Assembly (NCBI GenBank): GCA_027493675.1
Contig: JAOSKI010000002.1
Location: forward strand, 1-64,000
Source of the DNA: Microthrixaceae bacterium
GTDB taxonomy: Bacteria > Actinomycetota > Acidimicrobiia > Acidimicrobiales > Microtrichaceae
DNA length: 64,000 bases
Direction of reading: 5' to 3'
Shown here: piece by piece, positions 31,486-42,924 of the stretch
Numbering within the stretch: the first letter of the stretch is position 1
Layout of the letters: each line of letters begins with the position of its first letter
Program-made: the position numbers and the translations under genes
The notes under the pieces: model-generated
Databases searched by the model: none
What the model saw: only the letters and a program-made list of their open reading frames with translations
Told to the model about the DNA's origin: nothing

Positions 31486-32061
31486 ATGTCGACCGACGAC
31501 CTGCGCGAGCAGCCGACCCGGACCATCCGCATAGCGGGTGATCCGGTCCTGCGGCGGCGTTCCGTCGAGATCACAGAAATCGACTCCGAGCTGGTGGCGC
31601 TCGCCGAATCGATGTTCGACACCATGTATGCGGCGCCCGGTCTCGGTCTGGCGGCACCGCAGGTGAGGCGTCACGAGGCGATTCTTCGTCTACGACCTCG
31701 GTGACGACGACGGTCGACGCGTCCCTTTGAACCCCGGAGATCACAGGTTCGGCAGGTGAGTGGTCCTTCGAGGAAGGATGCCTGTCGGTACCCGGACAGC
31801 ACTTCGAGGTCGTGCGACCCAAGCAGATCGGTGTGCGGCATCGACCTGTCCGGCAACGAGGTCGAGTTCGAGGCGGACGAGCTGCTGAGCCGGCTGATCC
31901 AACACGAGCTCGATCACCTCGACGGGGTGCTTGTGCTGGACCATCTGGACGAGGACACCAGGCGCGACGCGAAGCGGGTGCTGCGCAGGATGCAGATGGG
32001 TGAACCCGTCGCGGCCGACGCGGAGGCGACCAGGAAGCGCTCTCGCTTCCTGTTCCGGTAG
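31486..32061 (+). CDS. def: Peptide deformylase
   Basis: Removes the formyl group from new proteins using Fe2+. ATG 31486. All three motifs are seen: GLGLAAPQV, EEGCLSVPG (metal-binding Cys) and QHELDHLDG (two metal-binding His and the catalytic Glu). Frame changes near 31675, 31745 and 31840. Joined ~191 residues. It is followed by fmt, the enzyme that adds the formyl group to initiator tRNA. Confidence 0.93.
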
Positions 32062-32082
32062 GCACGTCCAAGAGGGGACGCT

Positions 32083-32957
32083 GTGAGACTCGTCTACCTC
32101 GGTAGCCCCTCCATGGCGGTCCCGCCGTTGCAGGCATTGCACGACCAGGGCCACGACATCGCCCTGGTGGTGACCAACCGGCCCAGCAGGCGCCAAAGGC
32201 GATCCGCGCCGACCCCCACCCCGGTGGGCATCCTCGCGGCTGAGCTGGGGATACCCGTGACCCACGATGTGGCTGATGTGCTGGCGGTGGATGCCGATCT
32301 CGGGGTGGTCGTCGCCTACGGACGGATCATCGCCCCTGAGCTGCTGGCGCACCTGAAGATGGTGAACCTGCACTTCTCGTTGCTTCCACGGTGGCGCGGA
32401 GCCGCTCCGGTGGAGCGGGCGATCCTGGCCGGCGACGACCGTACCGGAGTGTGTGTGATGGAGGTCGCCGAGGGCCTCGACACCGGAGGGGTGTATTCCT
32501 GTGTGGAGGTTCCGATCACGTCGCAGACGACGGCGGAGGCCCTGCGGGCGGAGCTGGTGCAGCGTGGGACCGCACTCCTGGTCGAGACCCTGCGAGAGCC
32601 ACTTGGGTCGGCGGTCCCCCAGGCCGATGACGGTGTCACCTATGCATCCAAGATCAGCGGTGAGGACCTGCGCCTGGACTGGGACCGCGATGCCGTGGAG
32701 CTGTCGCGGTGGTGAGGGTCGGCGGTGCGTGGACCACCGTGTCCGGCCTCCGCCTGAAGGTGCTTGAAGCGGAGCCGGTCATCCGGCCCGAGCTGACGGA
32801 TGCACAGGTGTGCGGTGCCATGCACGGCGACACGGTCGTCTGCGGCACAGGGGCCCTCCGTCTGGTCAGGGTCCAGCCTCAGGGGAAGGCTCCCATGGAT
32901 GCCCGGGCGTTCCTCAACGGAGCACGCCTGGGCCGCGATGTGCGGCTGGGAACGTGA
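32083..32957 (+). CDS. fmt: Methionyl-tRNA formyltransferase
   Basis: GTG 32083. RLVYLGSPSMAVPPLQAL, VVVAYGRIIAPELL, the formyl-THF signature NLHFSLLPRWRGAAPVERA (catalytic Asn/His region), EGLDTGGVYS and a C-terminal tRNA-binding domain after a frame change near 32710 (LRLKVLEAEP, GALRLVRVQPQGKAPMDARAFLNG). Joined ~291 residues. Its stop overlaps the rsmB start (GTGA). Confidence 0.94.
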
Positions 32958-34160
32958 GCCGACCGCCTGCAACAGGGCATGCGCCCCAGCATGGCGGCAC
33001 CGACGAGGGGGTTGCGTCGCGGAAGGTGGCACTGGGTGTGCTGGCCAGGGTCGAAGACGATGGTGCGTTCGCCAACATCGCACTCTCCCCCGGAGCTCGA
33101 TCGATCCGGCCTCGACGAGCGTGACCGGGCACTGGTGACCGACCTCGTCTACGGGAGCATCCGGATGCGCAGGGCGTGTGAGTCCCTGATCGACCGGTTC
33201 CTGTCGGAGCGACCACCTCCGGTAGCCATGAGGGCGTTGTCGTTGGGCGCCTACCAGATCGCATTCCGTGGGGACATCCCCTCCTACGCCGCGGTGTCGG
33301 CGACGGTTGGGGCCGTCCCGAAGCGCTATCGCGGGCTCGTCAACGCCGTGCTCAGGCGTGTGTCCGGCGCACCGCTGGAGTACCCGGATCTCGCGACCGA
33401 GCTCTCGTATCCCGATTGGATCGTCGATGTGCTGACCGAGGACCACGGTGCCGAGGTGGCCGGGAAGATCCTCTCGTCCATGAACGCACCGGCGGTCGCC
33501 CACGTCCGCCCCGACGGTTACGTGCAGGATCTCGCGTCCCAGTGGGTCGCCGATCATCTGGCCGGCCTGCTTCTCGAAGGCGACGCCGCTGCGCGAGGCG
33601 GAGTGACGGTGGTCGACCTCTGCGCTGCCCCGGGCGGCAAGGCAACTGCCCTTGCATCCACCGACAGGCTTTGGGTGCTTGCCGCGGACAGGCTGGCTTC
33701 GAGGGTGTCGCTGTTGCGATCGAACGTCGAGCGGCTTGGTCGCAACGAGGTGGCGGTGATCGCTGCGGACGCCCACCGGCCACCCGTGCGCCCCGGTGCG
33801 GCCGACGGGGTGCTGTTGGACGCCCCGTGCTCGGGCCTCGGTGTGCTTCGCAGGCGCGCCGATGCGCGATGGCGTCTTGATGCATCCGCGTCGGCGCGAC
33901 TGGCCGCGCTCCAACGTGACCTGGTCGATGCCGCCGTGCCGCTCCTCGGCGCGGGCGGGGTCCTCCTCTACAGCGTCTGCACGCTGACGGCCCTCGAGTC
34001 GACCGGCGTCGACGACCACATCCGCGTTGCGCACCCGGAGCTCGTCGCATTGGATGCGCCAGGTGATCCGTGGCAGGTGTGGGGGAGGGGCGCGATCCTG
34101 CTGCCCCAGGCGGCGGGGACCGACGGCATGGCGATGTTCGCCTACCGCCGCAGTCGCTAG
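32954..34160 (+). CDS. rsmB: 16S rRNA cytosine-C5 methyltransferase RsmB
   Basis: GTG 32954. The NusB-like N-terminal RNA-binding domain is SRKVALGVLARVEDDG, ALVTDLVYGSIRMRRA and ALSLGAYQIAF; one frame change near 33093. The methyltransferase domain has CAAPGGKATALAS (SAM), LLDAPCSGLGVLRRRADAR (first Cys) and LLYSVCTL (catalytic Cys). ~402 residues. The def-fmt-rsmB order is widely conserved. Confidence 0.92.
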
Positions 34161-34163
34161 GAT
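34158..34163 (+). promoter_or_regulatory. Putative -10 element for mog
   Basis: TAGGAT at the end of rsmB, 10 bases before an in-frame GTG (34174) and ~50 before the ATG at 34213. Confidence 0.3.
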
Positions 34164-34212
34164 CGGATCCGGTGTGACAGCACCGTTCCCCACACTGAAT
34201 CGAGGTGCCGAG

Positions 34213-34714
34213 ATGGCCGACGCCCCAGTGAAGCTCAGTGCCAAGGTGCTCACCGTGTCGGACGGGGTGGCTGCCGGGGGCGCGAGGACACCGGAGGTGC
34301 TGCAGTGCGCGATCGCCTAGCCGAGGCCGGCTACGACGTGGTGGAGCACCGTGTGATCTCCGACGGGGTCAACGAGGTGGCCAACGCCCTCACCTATATG
34401 GCCTATGGCTTCAACGGACTGGTCGTGACCACCGGTGGCACCGGGTTCCGGGCCCCGCGACGTTACCCCCGAGGCCACCAAGCGGATCCTCGACCGCACC
34501 GCGCCGGGCCTCGCGGAGGCCATGAGGGCCGTGCATCCTCTCGGACGCCTGTCGCGCAACATCGCCGGCTACGCGTGGGCGGGCGTTGATCCTCAACACC
34601 CCAGGTTCACCCACGGGCGCGGTCGAGATGCTCGACGCCGTCATTGACGTGCTCCCTCATGCGATCGAACTGATGGCCGGGGTCTCCAGTCGTCATCCGG
34701 TGGGCCACGCCTGA
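34213..34714 (+). CDS. mog: MogA/MoaB family molybdenum cofactor protein
   Basis: Adenylates molybdopterin before metal insertion. ATG 34213 has GAGG at 34202-34205; an in-frame GTG at 34174 is an alternative start. It reads [64 protein letters not shown] and [22 protein letters not shown]. Frame changes near 34280, 34453 and 34588. Joined ~167 residues, a single-domain MogA/MoaB. No other moa or moe gene is in the window. Confidence 0.87.
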
Positions 34715-34803
34715 GTCAGGGGTTCTGTCTCCTCGGGGAACCGCATGGTGCGGTCGAATCAGCCACGGTCGGGCGGGATGCGACCACCTGGTGTCCCGGT
34801 TGG

Positions 34804-34809
34804 TAGTCT
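34804..34809 (+). promoter_or_regulatory. Putative leaderless -10 element for ribD
   Basis: TAGTCT, 6 bases before GTG 34816. If correct, there is no room for an FMN riboswitch. Confidence 0.5.
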
Positions 34810-34815
34810 GAGCCG

Positions 34816-35854
34816 GTGGCGGACCACGGACGGCCTCTCGACGCGATCGACCGGGAGTGCATGACCGCGCGATCGCCGCTGCAGCGACCGTGAGATGCAC
34901 GACGAGCCCGAACCCGTGGGTCGGTGCCGTGGTGCGAACCGACGACGGAACCATGTTCGTGGGAGCGACCGCTCCGCCGGGTGGCAGCCATGCCGAGGTG
35001 GCGGCGATCGAGGCGGCCGGGTCGGACAGCGTGGGGTCGACGCTGTATGTGACCCTCGAGCCCTGCAACCACACGGGTCGCACCGGCCCCTGCACCGAAG
35101 CGATCCTCGCCGCAGGGATCAAGCGGGTGGTCGTGGGCATCCAGGACCCCGACACGGCAGTCGCCGGTGGGGGCATCGAGGCGCTGGAATCCGCCGGTGT
35201 GCAGGTCACCCTCGGGGTGCAGGCGGACCAGGTGCGCGCACAGCTGACCCCGTACCTGAAGCACCGCCGCACGGGGCGGCCCTGGGTGGTGCTGAAGCTG
35301 GCGGCGACGCTCGACGGCGGGACGGCGGCCCCCAACGGCACGAGCAAGTGGATCACCTCACCCGAGGCGAGAGCCGACGGTCACAGGCTCCGTGCCGAAT
35401 CCGACGCGATCCTCATCGGAGCGGGGACGGTGCGTCGGGACGACCCGTCGCTCACAGTGCGGGACTACCACCCGGAGGTGCCGCGAGGGACGATCCTCGA
35501 TCCACGAAGGGTCGTGCTGGGATCGGTTCCGGCCGACGCCAAGGTGCATCCGTGCAAGGAGTACACCGGTGACCTCGGCGAGCTGCTCGACGACCTCGGA
35601 GCCGACGGGGTAGTACAGGCGCTGGTTGAGGGCGGAGCAGCACTGGCGGGGGACTTCCACCGTGCAGGCCTGGTCGACCGCTACGTCATCTACCTGGCCC
35701 CGGCGCTCTTCGGCGGTGACGATGCACAGGGGGCTCTTCGGGGGGCCAGGGCGCGTTCGACATCTCCGAGGTGTGGCGCGGCCGGTTCTCCTCGGTGGAG
35801 CGCATCGGAGTGGATCTCCGGGTCGAGCTGACCTCCGAGCAGGGTGGAGGCTGA
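34816..35854 (+). CDS. ribD: Bifunctional riboflavin deaminase / reductase
   Basis: Second and third steps of riboflavin synthesis. GTG 34816; frame change near 34863 joins DAIDREC to MDRAIAAAATVR. The deaminase domain has the zinc motifs GSHAEVAAI and EPCNHTGRTGPCTEA. The reductase domain has VVLKLAATLDGG, SDAILIGAGTVRRDDP and ALVEGGAALAGDF. A frame change near 35750 leads to the end at 35854. Joined ~346 residues. Confidence 0.93.
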
Positions 35855-36467
35855 GTGTTCACAGGGATCGTCGAGGAACTCGGTCGTGTGGCCTCGCTCG
35901 ATGCGGGCCGCCTGCGCATCTCCGCGGCCACGGTGCTGGACGACGTGTGCCTGGGGGCATCGATCGCGGTGAACGGCTGCTGTCTCACAGTGGTGGCCTG
36001 GGAGCCACCAGGGGGTTCGGGTGCACACGGTTGGTGGGACGCGGAGCTGAGTGAGGAGACCCTCGCACGCACCACTCTCTGCGGCCTCACCGAGGGCGAT
36101 CCGGTCAACCTGGAGCGTGCCGTCCGCCTGGAGGACCGCATGGGTGGGCACCTGGTGCAGGGCCATGTCGACGCCGTCGGGACGGTTCGGCGACCGGTTC
36201 CGGACCTGGAGGTGGCGATGCCACCCGGGCTCCGCCGCTACGTGGTCGAGAAGGGCTCGATCACCGTCGACGGAGTGAGCCTCACCGTGGTGGAGCCGCT
36301 GGCCGACGGCTTCAGCGTGGCTGTCATCCCCCACACCGCGGAGGTCACCACGCTCGGCCGGCGTGGTACCGGGGATCCCGTGAACCTCGAGGTCGACGTG
36401 ATGGCCAAGTACACCGAATCGCTAATAGCCGCCTACCTTCAGGGTGGTCTCGCCGAGGAGGACACCG

Positions 36468-36478
<11 letters not shown>
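35855..36478 (+). CDS. ribE: Riboflavin synthase alpha chain
   Basis: Dismutates lumazine to riboflavin. Intact, 207 residues, GTG 35855 directly after the ribD stop. Two homologous barrels: FTGIVEELGRV, IAVNGCCLTVVAW, GGHLVQGHVDAVG; then ITVDGVSLTVVE and VIPHTAEVTTLG. It overlaps ribBA by 11 bases. Confidence 0.95.
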
Positions 36479-37747
<1,269 letters not shown>

Positions 37748-37755
<8 letters not shown>

Positions 37756-38235
37756 GAACGTGCGATCCGAGCGGTCGGCGGCGCCCGAGCGCGACGGTCG
37801 TGGCATGCGCCTGGCGGTCGTGTGCGGCCGGTTCAACGACCACGTGACCGAACGCCTGCTCGAGGGTGCGCGTCGGGGTGCCGCGGAGTGTGGTGTGGAG
37901 CCGGGCTCGATGGTCGAGGAATGGGTTCCCGGCGCATTCGAGATCCCCTTCGCCGCCCGTGCCATCGCGGCTTCGGGTCGGGTCGATGCTGTGGTCTGCC
38001 TAGGAGCTGTGATCAGGGGGGAGACCAGCCACTACGACTTCGTCGCCGGTGAGTGCGCCCGGGGATCCAGGACGTGCAACTCGAGACCGGCGTGCCGGTG
38101 CTGTTCGGGGTGCTCACGACCGAGGACCTGGCGCAGGCCGAGGCGCGTTCGGGTGGACCCGGTTCGCACAACGTGGGTGAGGAGTGCGTGCGCACCGCAG
38201 TGGAGATGGTGACCCTCGTGCGTCGCTGGCGGTGA
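37748..38235 (+). CDS. ribH: 6,7-dimethyl-8-ribityllumazine synthase
   Basis: Penultimate riboflavin step; normally forms a large capsid. ATG 37748 overlaps the ribBA stop; ATG 37715 is an in-frame alternative. [55 protein letters not shown], then after a frame change near 38062 [17 protein letters not shown]. Joined ~162 residues. It ends the rib operon; the convergent TrmH gene stops 11 bases further on. Confidence 0.92.
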
Positions 38236-38246
38236 CGGGGGTTCGG

Positions 38247-39103
38247 TCAACTCCAACCACGTGTGGCTGCGGCGAAAAGGACGCCGCGACGGCGAGCGCC
38301 GTCGCGGCGTTGAGCGAGTCCACCCCCGGGCCATGGGGATGGACACCAGGTGGTCGGCCGCCTCCAGCGCCACGTCGGTGAGGCCGGCACCCTCCGAACC
38401 AAGCATCAGCGCCATCGGGTCGCCGAGGTGGCCCAGAGCCGCAGCGCGGTCCACCGGCACCGCACCTGAGCCGGGGTCAGTGCGACGGTGGCTACGCCTG
38501 CTGCCGACAACGCGGCCATGCCTTCTGCGGTGCCCGGGAAGCGGGCATGGGGGACCACCGTCGACCACCCGAGCGACACCCGCACACAGCGCCGGTAGAG
38601 GGGATCGGCACACCGGTCGTCCAACAACACCGCGTCGAAGCCGAGTGCCGCGGCCACCCGGAACGTGGCCCCGAGGTTCTCGAGGTCGCTCAGGCCTTCG
38701 AGGAACACGAAGCGACGGTGGCCGACGAGTAGCTCGGCCGGGTCGAGAGCCCCGGGGCGATCGGCACTCGCGAGGACGCCGCGGTGCGCATCGAAGCCGG
38801 TCAGCTCGGCCAGCACCGCCCGCTCCACCACGTAGAGCGCCGCTGTGGAGGGGATGGCGTCGCGGAGCTGCGGCAGCGACCTGGGCGCTGGGGGGTCATG
38901 ACTACAGAACGCAGCCTGAGGGATCCCTCGAGGGCCCGCATGAGAGCGAGGTGCCCTTCGATGATGACCGTCCCCTCGTCGCGCTCCCGACGGGATGCTC
39001 CGCTCGGCGGCCTCAGGCAGCGGTAGTCGGCGAGGCGGGGATCGTTCGGATCTCCCACCGTGTGGCCACCGGCTGTGTGGTCATGGCCAGAGGATCCCCG
39101 CAC
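38247..39103 (-). CDS. TrmH/SpoU family RNA 2'-O-methyltransferase
   Basis: Minus strand, GTG 39103 (a later GTG at 39058 is possible). N-terminal substrate-binding part: DPNDPRLADYRCLRPP, VIIEGHLALMRALEG. SpoU domain with the trefoil-knot SAM site: NLGATFRVAAALGFDAVLLDD, LMLGSEGAGL and LVSIPMA leading to DSLNAATALAVAAS. Frame changes near 38880, 38480, 38330 and 38275; the last gives a clean end FFAAATRGWS at 38247. ~285 residues. The exact rRNA or tRNA target is not predictable. Confidence 0.82.
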
Positions 39104-39109
39104 CGCTCC

Positions 39110-39115
39110 ATTGTG
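39110..39115 (-). promoter_or_regulatory. Putative leaderless -10 element for the TrmH gene
   Basis: CACAAT on the minus strand, 6 bases (GGAGCG) before GTG 39103. Nearly identical context to the DUF6167 start. Confidence 0.4.
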
Positions 39116-39232
39116 GTCGACCGGCCCGAGGAGGATGAACGCCCGGATGGATGTCCGTGGCTCTCCGGGCGGATTCGCGGGACCGATGCGGAGTCGGATC
39201 CCGGGTTTCGATTCGATGTCTCACGGGGTTGT

Positions 39233-39238
39233 TATGGT
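39233..39238 (+). promoter_or_regulatory. Putative leaderless -10 element for the 13E12 gene
   Basis: TATGGT, 7 bases before ATG 39246. Confidence 0.4.
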
Positions 39239-39245
39239 ATCGAAC

Positions 39246-40706
39246 ATGGGTTCGATGGTAGGGAGTGGTTCTGGGGACGGGTCGGGGAGCACCGCTGGTG
39301 TGATCACCACGGCACGCGTGTTGGCCGGTGTGGATGCGAAGGCGCTGTCCGATGAGGAGTGCCTTGTGATGGTCGACGACATCGAAGCGGCTCGCCGGTC
39401 ACTGGATGCGGCATCCGCGGGAGTGCTTGCCGAGGTGGACCGCCGCGGTTTGTGCGACATCCGTTACGGCACCGCTTACCGGTGTGTGGTTCGAGCGTCG
39501 TCACGGACGTTCTCTACCGCTGTGAACCGTGAGATTCGTGCCGGTAGGCGTCTGCGAGCAGATCTCGACGAGTTGTTCGAAGCGGCCGGTCGTGGCGAGA
39601 TCACCTTCGAACGTGCGGCGTTCATCGCCGCTCGGGTCAACGACCGCAACGCGGGACGCGTTTCGGTGCCGCAACACGCGCGTTGTTGACGTTGTCGGAC
39701 GCGGAGCCGGGTTGGTCACGTTTCACCGCGTTGGTAGACGATCTCGCCCGTTACGCCGATGCCGACGGCGGTCATGACCCCACAGAGGCGAAATCGAAGG
39801 TGTCGATGCGTCGCAGCGCCGATGAACTGGTCATCGACGCCACCCTGTGTGGCACCGAGGGGGTTTCCTTCGAGGAGCTTCTCGAAGCCGAAACGAACCG
39901 CATGTGGCGCCGCATGCGCAACGACCGCCGATGCTGCCCGGAGCTCGAGATGCCAACCAGAACCCAGATCCGTGCCCAAGCCCTGATCGAGCTCACCCGC
40001 CGCGGTGCCACAACCAGCGAGACAACACCACGGCCTGCACGGTCACCGAGATGAACCTGGTCATCGACACCGACCGAACAGGTGAGATCGACCCGATCCT
40101 CGCAGCCGCGCTCAACGGAACCCCCATCCCTACGGTTCTGGTGATACCGCCGCGGGTGGGTGCTGTTCGGATCGTCCCGGGGTCGGGGCGCTCATCGGTG
40201 TGCCGGTGACCGACACAGCCGGCAACAGGTTGTGGTTCACCGCCACCCAATGGGAACTGCTGGTATGCAACTCCGCGATCTCTGAGACCCTGCTTGATCA
40301 CCTGGGCATGCCCGTAGCGGTACGTGAACGGCTCCGGTTACCGAACCGGGCGATGCGCCGCGCGCTTGTGGTACGCGACTGGCGGATGTGTGTTCCCGGG
40401 ATGTGACGCCCCACCCGGATGGTGTGACGCACACCACGTCATCGAATACGCCGATGACGGCCAAACCGTCATCGTGAACCTCGTGTTGTTGTGCCGACAC
40501 CACCACGGCATCGTGCACCGCACCGGCTGGACCATGCACTTGAACCACCCGAAGCTCCCGACCAGACCTGCAGCCTGACAGCCACTTCACGATCACCACC
40601 GCCACCGGAGTCCAACTACCCACCCAACACCGCCCACGACCACCCCCGGCCGCCAGGCGAACAACCACCCGAACCACCGCTACAGCGACCACCCGCACCC
40701 GCCTGA
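39246..40706 (+). CDS. DUF222 / HNH endonuclease (13E12 repeat family)
   Basis: ATG 39246. A DUF222 helical domain (VLAGVDAKALSDEECLVMVDD, SLDAASAGVLAEVDRRG, GEITFERAAFIAARVND, STRUCTURAL middle SMRRSADELVIDATLCG) precedes a C-terminal HNH module: CVFPGCDAPPGWCDAHHV, EYADDGQTVIVNLVLLCRHHH. Five or more frame changes (near 39670, 40020, 40185, 40388 and 40565) are needed; after the last, HFTITTATGVQLP follows and the end is unclear, about 40706. The family is often multicopy in actinobacteria and its role is unsettled. Only one copy is seen here. Confidence 0.75.
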
Positions 40707-40797
40707 GCGCGGGACCCGACTTGCCTTGGTGGTGCCCGCCCGGATCACAGGGTTGGGCAGGAGCCATATCGGTTCCGTGTGACCTCACGGGCTCCGT

Positions 40798-40803
40798 TAG
40801 CCT
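40798..40803 (+). promoter_or_regulatory. Putative leaderless -10 element for hisG
   Basis: TAGCCT, 8 bases before GTG 40812, in the context CCGTTAGCCTGC shared with the peptidase promoter at 12977. Confidence 0.5.
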
Positions 40804-40811
40804 GCTGTGTC

Positions 40812-41689
40812 GTGCTGAAGCTCGTCCTCCCCCAAGGGTTCGCTCGAGGCCGCCACGATGGCGCTGTTCGAGTCGGCCGACCTGCAGGTCAACCGTTCCT
40901 CGGCGGTCGACTACTCCGCCACCATCGACGATCCGCGGATCGACAGCGTCAGGATACTGCGGCCCCAGGAGATCCCCCCACCTACGTGGCCGACGGGCTG
41001 TTCGATCTGGGTATCACCGGGCGTGACTGGGTGGAGGAGACCGGCGCTGACGTGGTCAGCCTGGGAGAGCTCAGGTATTCCAAGGCCACCGCCAAGCCGA
41101 TCAAGGTCGTACTCGCGGTTCCCCGGGATTCTCCGTGGCAGGCGGCCGAGGACCTTCCCGAAGGCGTGAGGGTCTCAACGGAGTACATGGAGCTGACACG
41201 GCGCTATTTCGAGATCAGGGGGTCAAGGCGGATCTGCGGCTTTCCTACGGGGCCACCGAGGCGAAGGTGCCCGACATCGTGGACTGCGTGGTGGACATCA
41301 CCGAGACGGGCAGGGCCATCCGGGCCGCCGGGTTGCGGATCATCGACGAGATCCTGGTCAGCTACACCGAGCTGGTGGCCAACCGGGCCGCCTACGAGGA
41401 TCCGGTTCGTAGACACGCGATGGAGCAGGTCCTCACCCTGCTCTCGGGTGTACTCGAGGCCAGGGGCAAGGTTCTGGTGAAGCTGAACGTGGCGGCTGAG
41501 CGCCTCGATGCGGTGATCGGCGTGCTGCCTGCCATGAAGACCCCGACGGTGAACGAGCTCTACGGAAAGGCGGGGTACGCGGTCGAGACGGTGGTGCCAA
41601 AGAACGAGATCAACATCCTGATCCCGGCGCTCAGCGACGCCGGGGCGACCGACATCATCGAGTTGCCTCTGTCGAAGATCGTCCACTGA
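40812..41689 (+). CDS. hisG: ATP phosphoribosyltransferase, long form
   Basis: First step of histidine synthesis. GTG 40812 (VLKLVLP). The next codons appear to carry an extra C, after which GSLEAATMALFESADL is read. Then YVADGLFDLGITGRDWVEE, SYGATEAKVPDIVDCVVDITETG and DEILVSYTELVANRAAY; the C-terminal ACT-like regulatory domain is KVLVKLNVAAERLDAVIGVLP, VPKNEINILIPALSDAGA. Frame changes near 40830, 40978 and 41220. ~292 residues, the form feedback-inhibited by histidine. No hisE is adjacent. Confidence 0.92.
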
Positions 41690-41782
41690 CCACGGCCGGC
41701 CGGCGAACACGGCCACAAACCGACCACAGCCACACGCCGACCACGGCTCCGGCCTCGTCCGGGACGCTTCGAAGGGATCTGG

Positions 41783-42003
41783 ATGCCAGCACAAGCGACC
41801 GAGTCGAGTAGGGGAACCGTCGTGGAGTTCGATGAGGGCGTGGGGCTCGGCGTGCTCAGCTGTCCTGACGGAACCCGATACCCGTTCCACTGCACTGCGA
41901 TAGCGGATGGCTCACGCGTCATCCCGGTGGGGACCCAGGTGACCTTCAGGCTGCTGGCCGCCGCGCCGGGCGCTACGAGGCGACCGACATCGTGGTCTGC
42001 TGA
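41783..42003 (+). CDS. Cold-shock-domain-like small protein
   Basis: ATG 41783 with AAGGGAT upstream. It reads GTVVEFDEGVGLGVLSC, PFHCTAIADGSRVIPVGTQVTFRLL; one frame change near 41970 gives GRYEATDIVVC and a stop at 42001-42003, ~74 residues. The first part resembles the G-V-F-x-x-G-GLG strand of Csp folds, but the RNP1 and RNP2 aromatics are poorly kept. It may bind nucleic acid in a degenerate way. Confidence 0.6.
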
Positions 42004-42047
42004 GCGGTGTGCCCTGAGCGGGCTCGGGTGGTGTCGCAGGCCCGTGG

Positions 42048-42564
42048 TCAGGGGAGGCGCCGAGGGGACGCACGACGGTGCTCAGGCGCCGTGGAGTCCT
42101 TGACCTGCACGAAGAGCATCTGCAACTGACCGAGCGCCTCGCGCATGGTGTCCTCGGAATCGCCCAGGCGATCACCCAGGGCGTCCAACATGGCACGGAA
42201 CGCCTCGATGACCGTGGACGCGTCGGTGAATGCCAGGAGGGTCGCCTTCGAGGTAGATGGTCGCGAGGTCGAACAGGCGCATCATGTGGTTGGTGAGCAT
42301 CTCCGAGGCCGGCGTGGCCGCCACCTCGCGGCGCACCCGCATCATCTCGGCCAACTCGGCGCGCAGCCGGTCACGCTCCTCGTCGCCGAGCGAGTCGAGG
42401 TCGATCCCGATGGCCTCGGCTGCTGCACGGAGGGTGGCATTCGAAGGATCGTCCCCGGCCTGGGAACCGGATTCGCCCTGGGTACCGGAATCGCCCGGTG
42501 TCCCCTGGGGTTGTGGCTCGCGTGGAACGTGGTGCTCGCCATCGGGTGTCCACAGTGAACTCAT
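42048..42564 (-). CDS. DUF1844-like helical protein
   Basis: Minus strand, ATG 42564 with AAGGAG upstream. A polar N-terminal ~35 residues (Gly/Gln/Ser-rich) is followed by LRAAAEAIGIDLDSLGDEER, then the DUF1844-like core EMLTNHMMRLFDLATIYLEG. After a frame change near 42240 it reads ASTVIEAFRAMLDALGDRLG, EALGQLQMLFVQVKD. ~172 residues, all alpha. Proteins of this type lie next to infC in several actinobacteria. Function unknown. Confidence 0.65.
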
Positions 42565-42924
42565 GGTTGCTCTGCTCCTTGGTGAATCAGGGCTGTGCTT
42601 CGGGGTTGTCTGTCAGGGCTGTCCGCCCGGGAGGTCGGGCTGGGGAGGGTGGTCGGGAGGATGCACCTCGGGGCTGGGCGATGACCGGCATGGGAGGCCA
42701 TGAGTGTGGTGCAGGTGCCACGCGGCCTGTTACGGTAGTTGATCCAACAGAACAAGCGGGCTCCCGCCTCTCCCTGCCACAAAGGTGCGCCGGGACACTC
42801 ACCACTCGTCGGCACCGCAGAACACGGTGTCGAACGATGGGCAGGCGGGTGCAACTGCACCCGCCCGTGTTGCATCTCGGGCGCCCGCCGATCACGGACA
42901 GATCGTCCGGGAAAGGAAGCGCTA
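42565..42924 (+). promoter_or_regulatory. infC operon upstream region with structured leader
   Basis: A 360-base gap without a convincing gene. A possible -10 TACGGT lies at 42731-42736, which would leave a ~180-base leader. It contains a strong hairpin: GGCGGGTGC (42844-42852), loop AACT, GCACCCGCC (42857-42865). No T-run follows. Long structured leaders ahead of infC-rpmI-rplT are used for L20 or IF3 autoregulation in other bacteria; I cannot match this one to a known class. Confidence 0.45.

Noticed and set aside
34741-34816. FMN riboswitch before ribD
   Set aside because: The short gap lacks the conserved RFN elements, and the -10-like TAGTCT only 6 bases before GTG leaves no leader.
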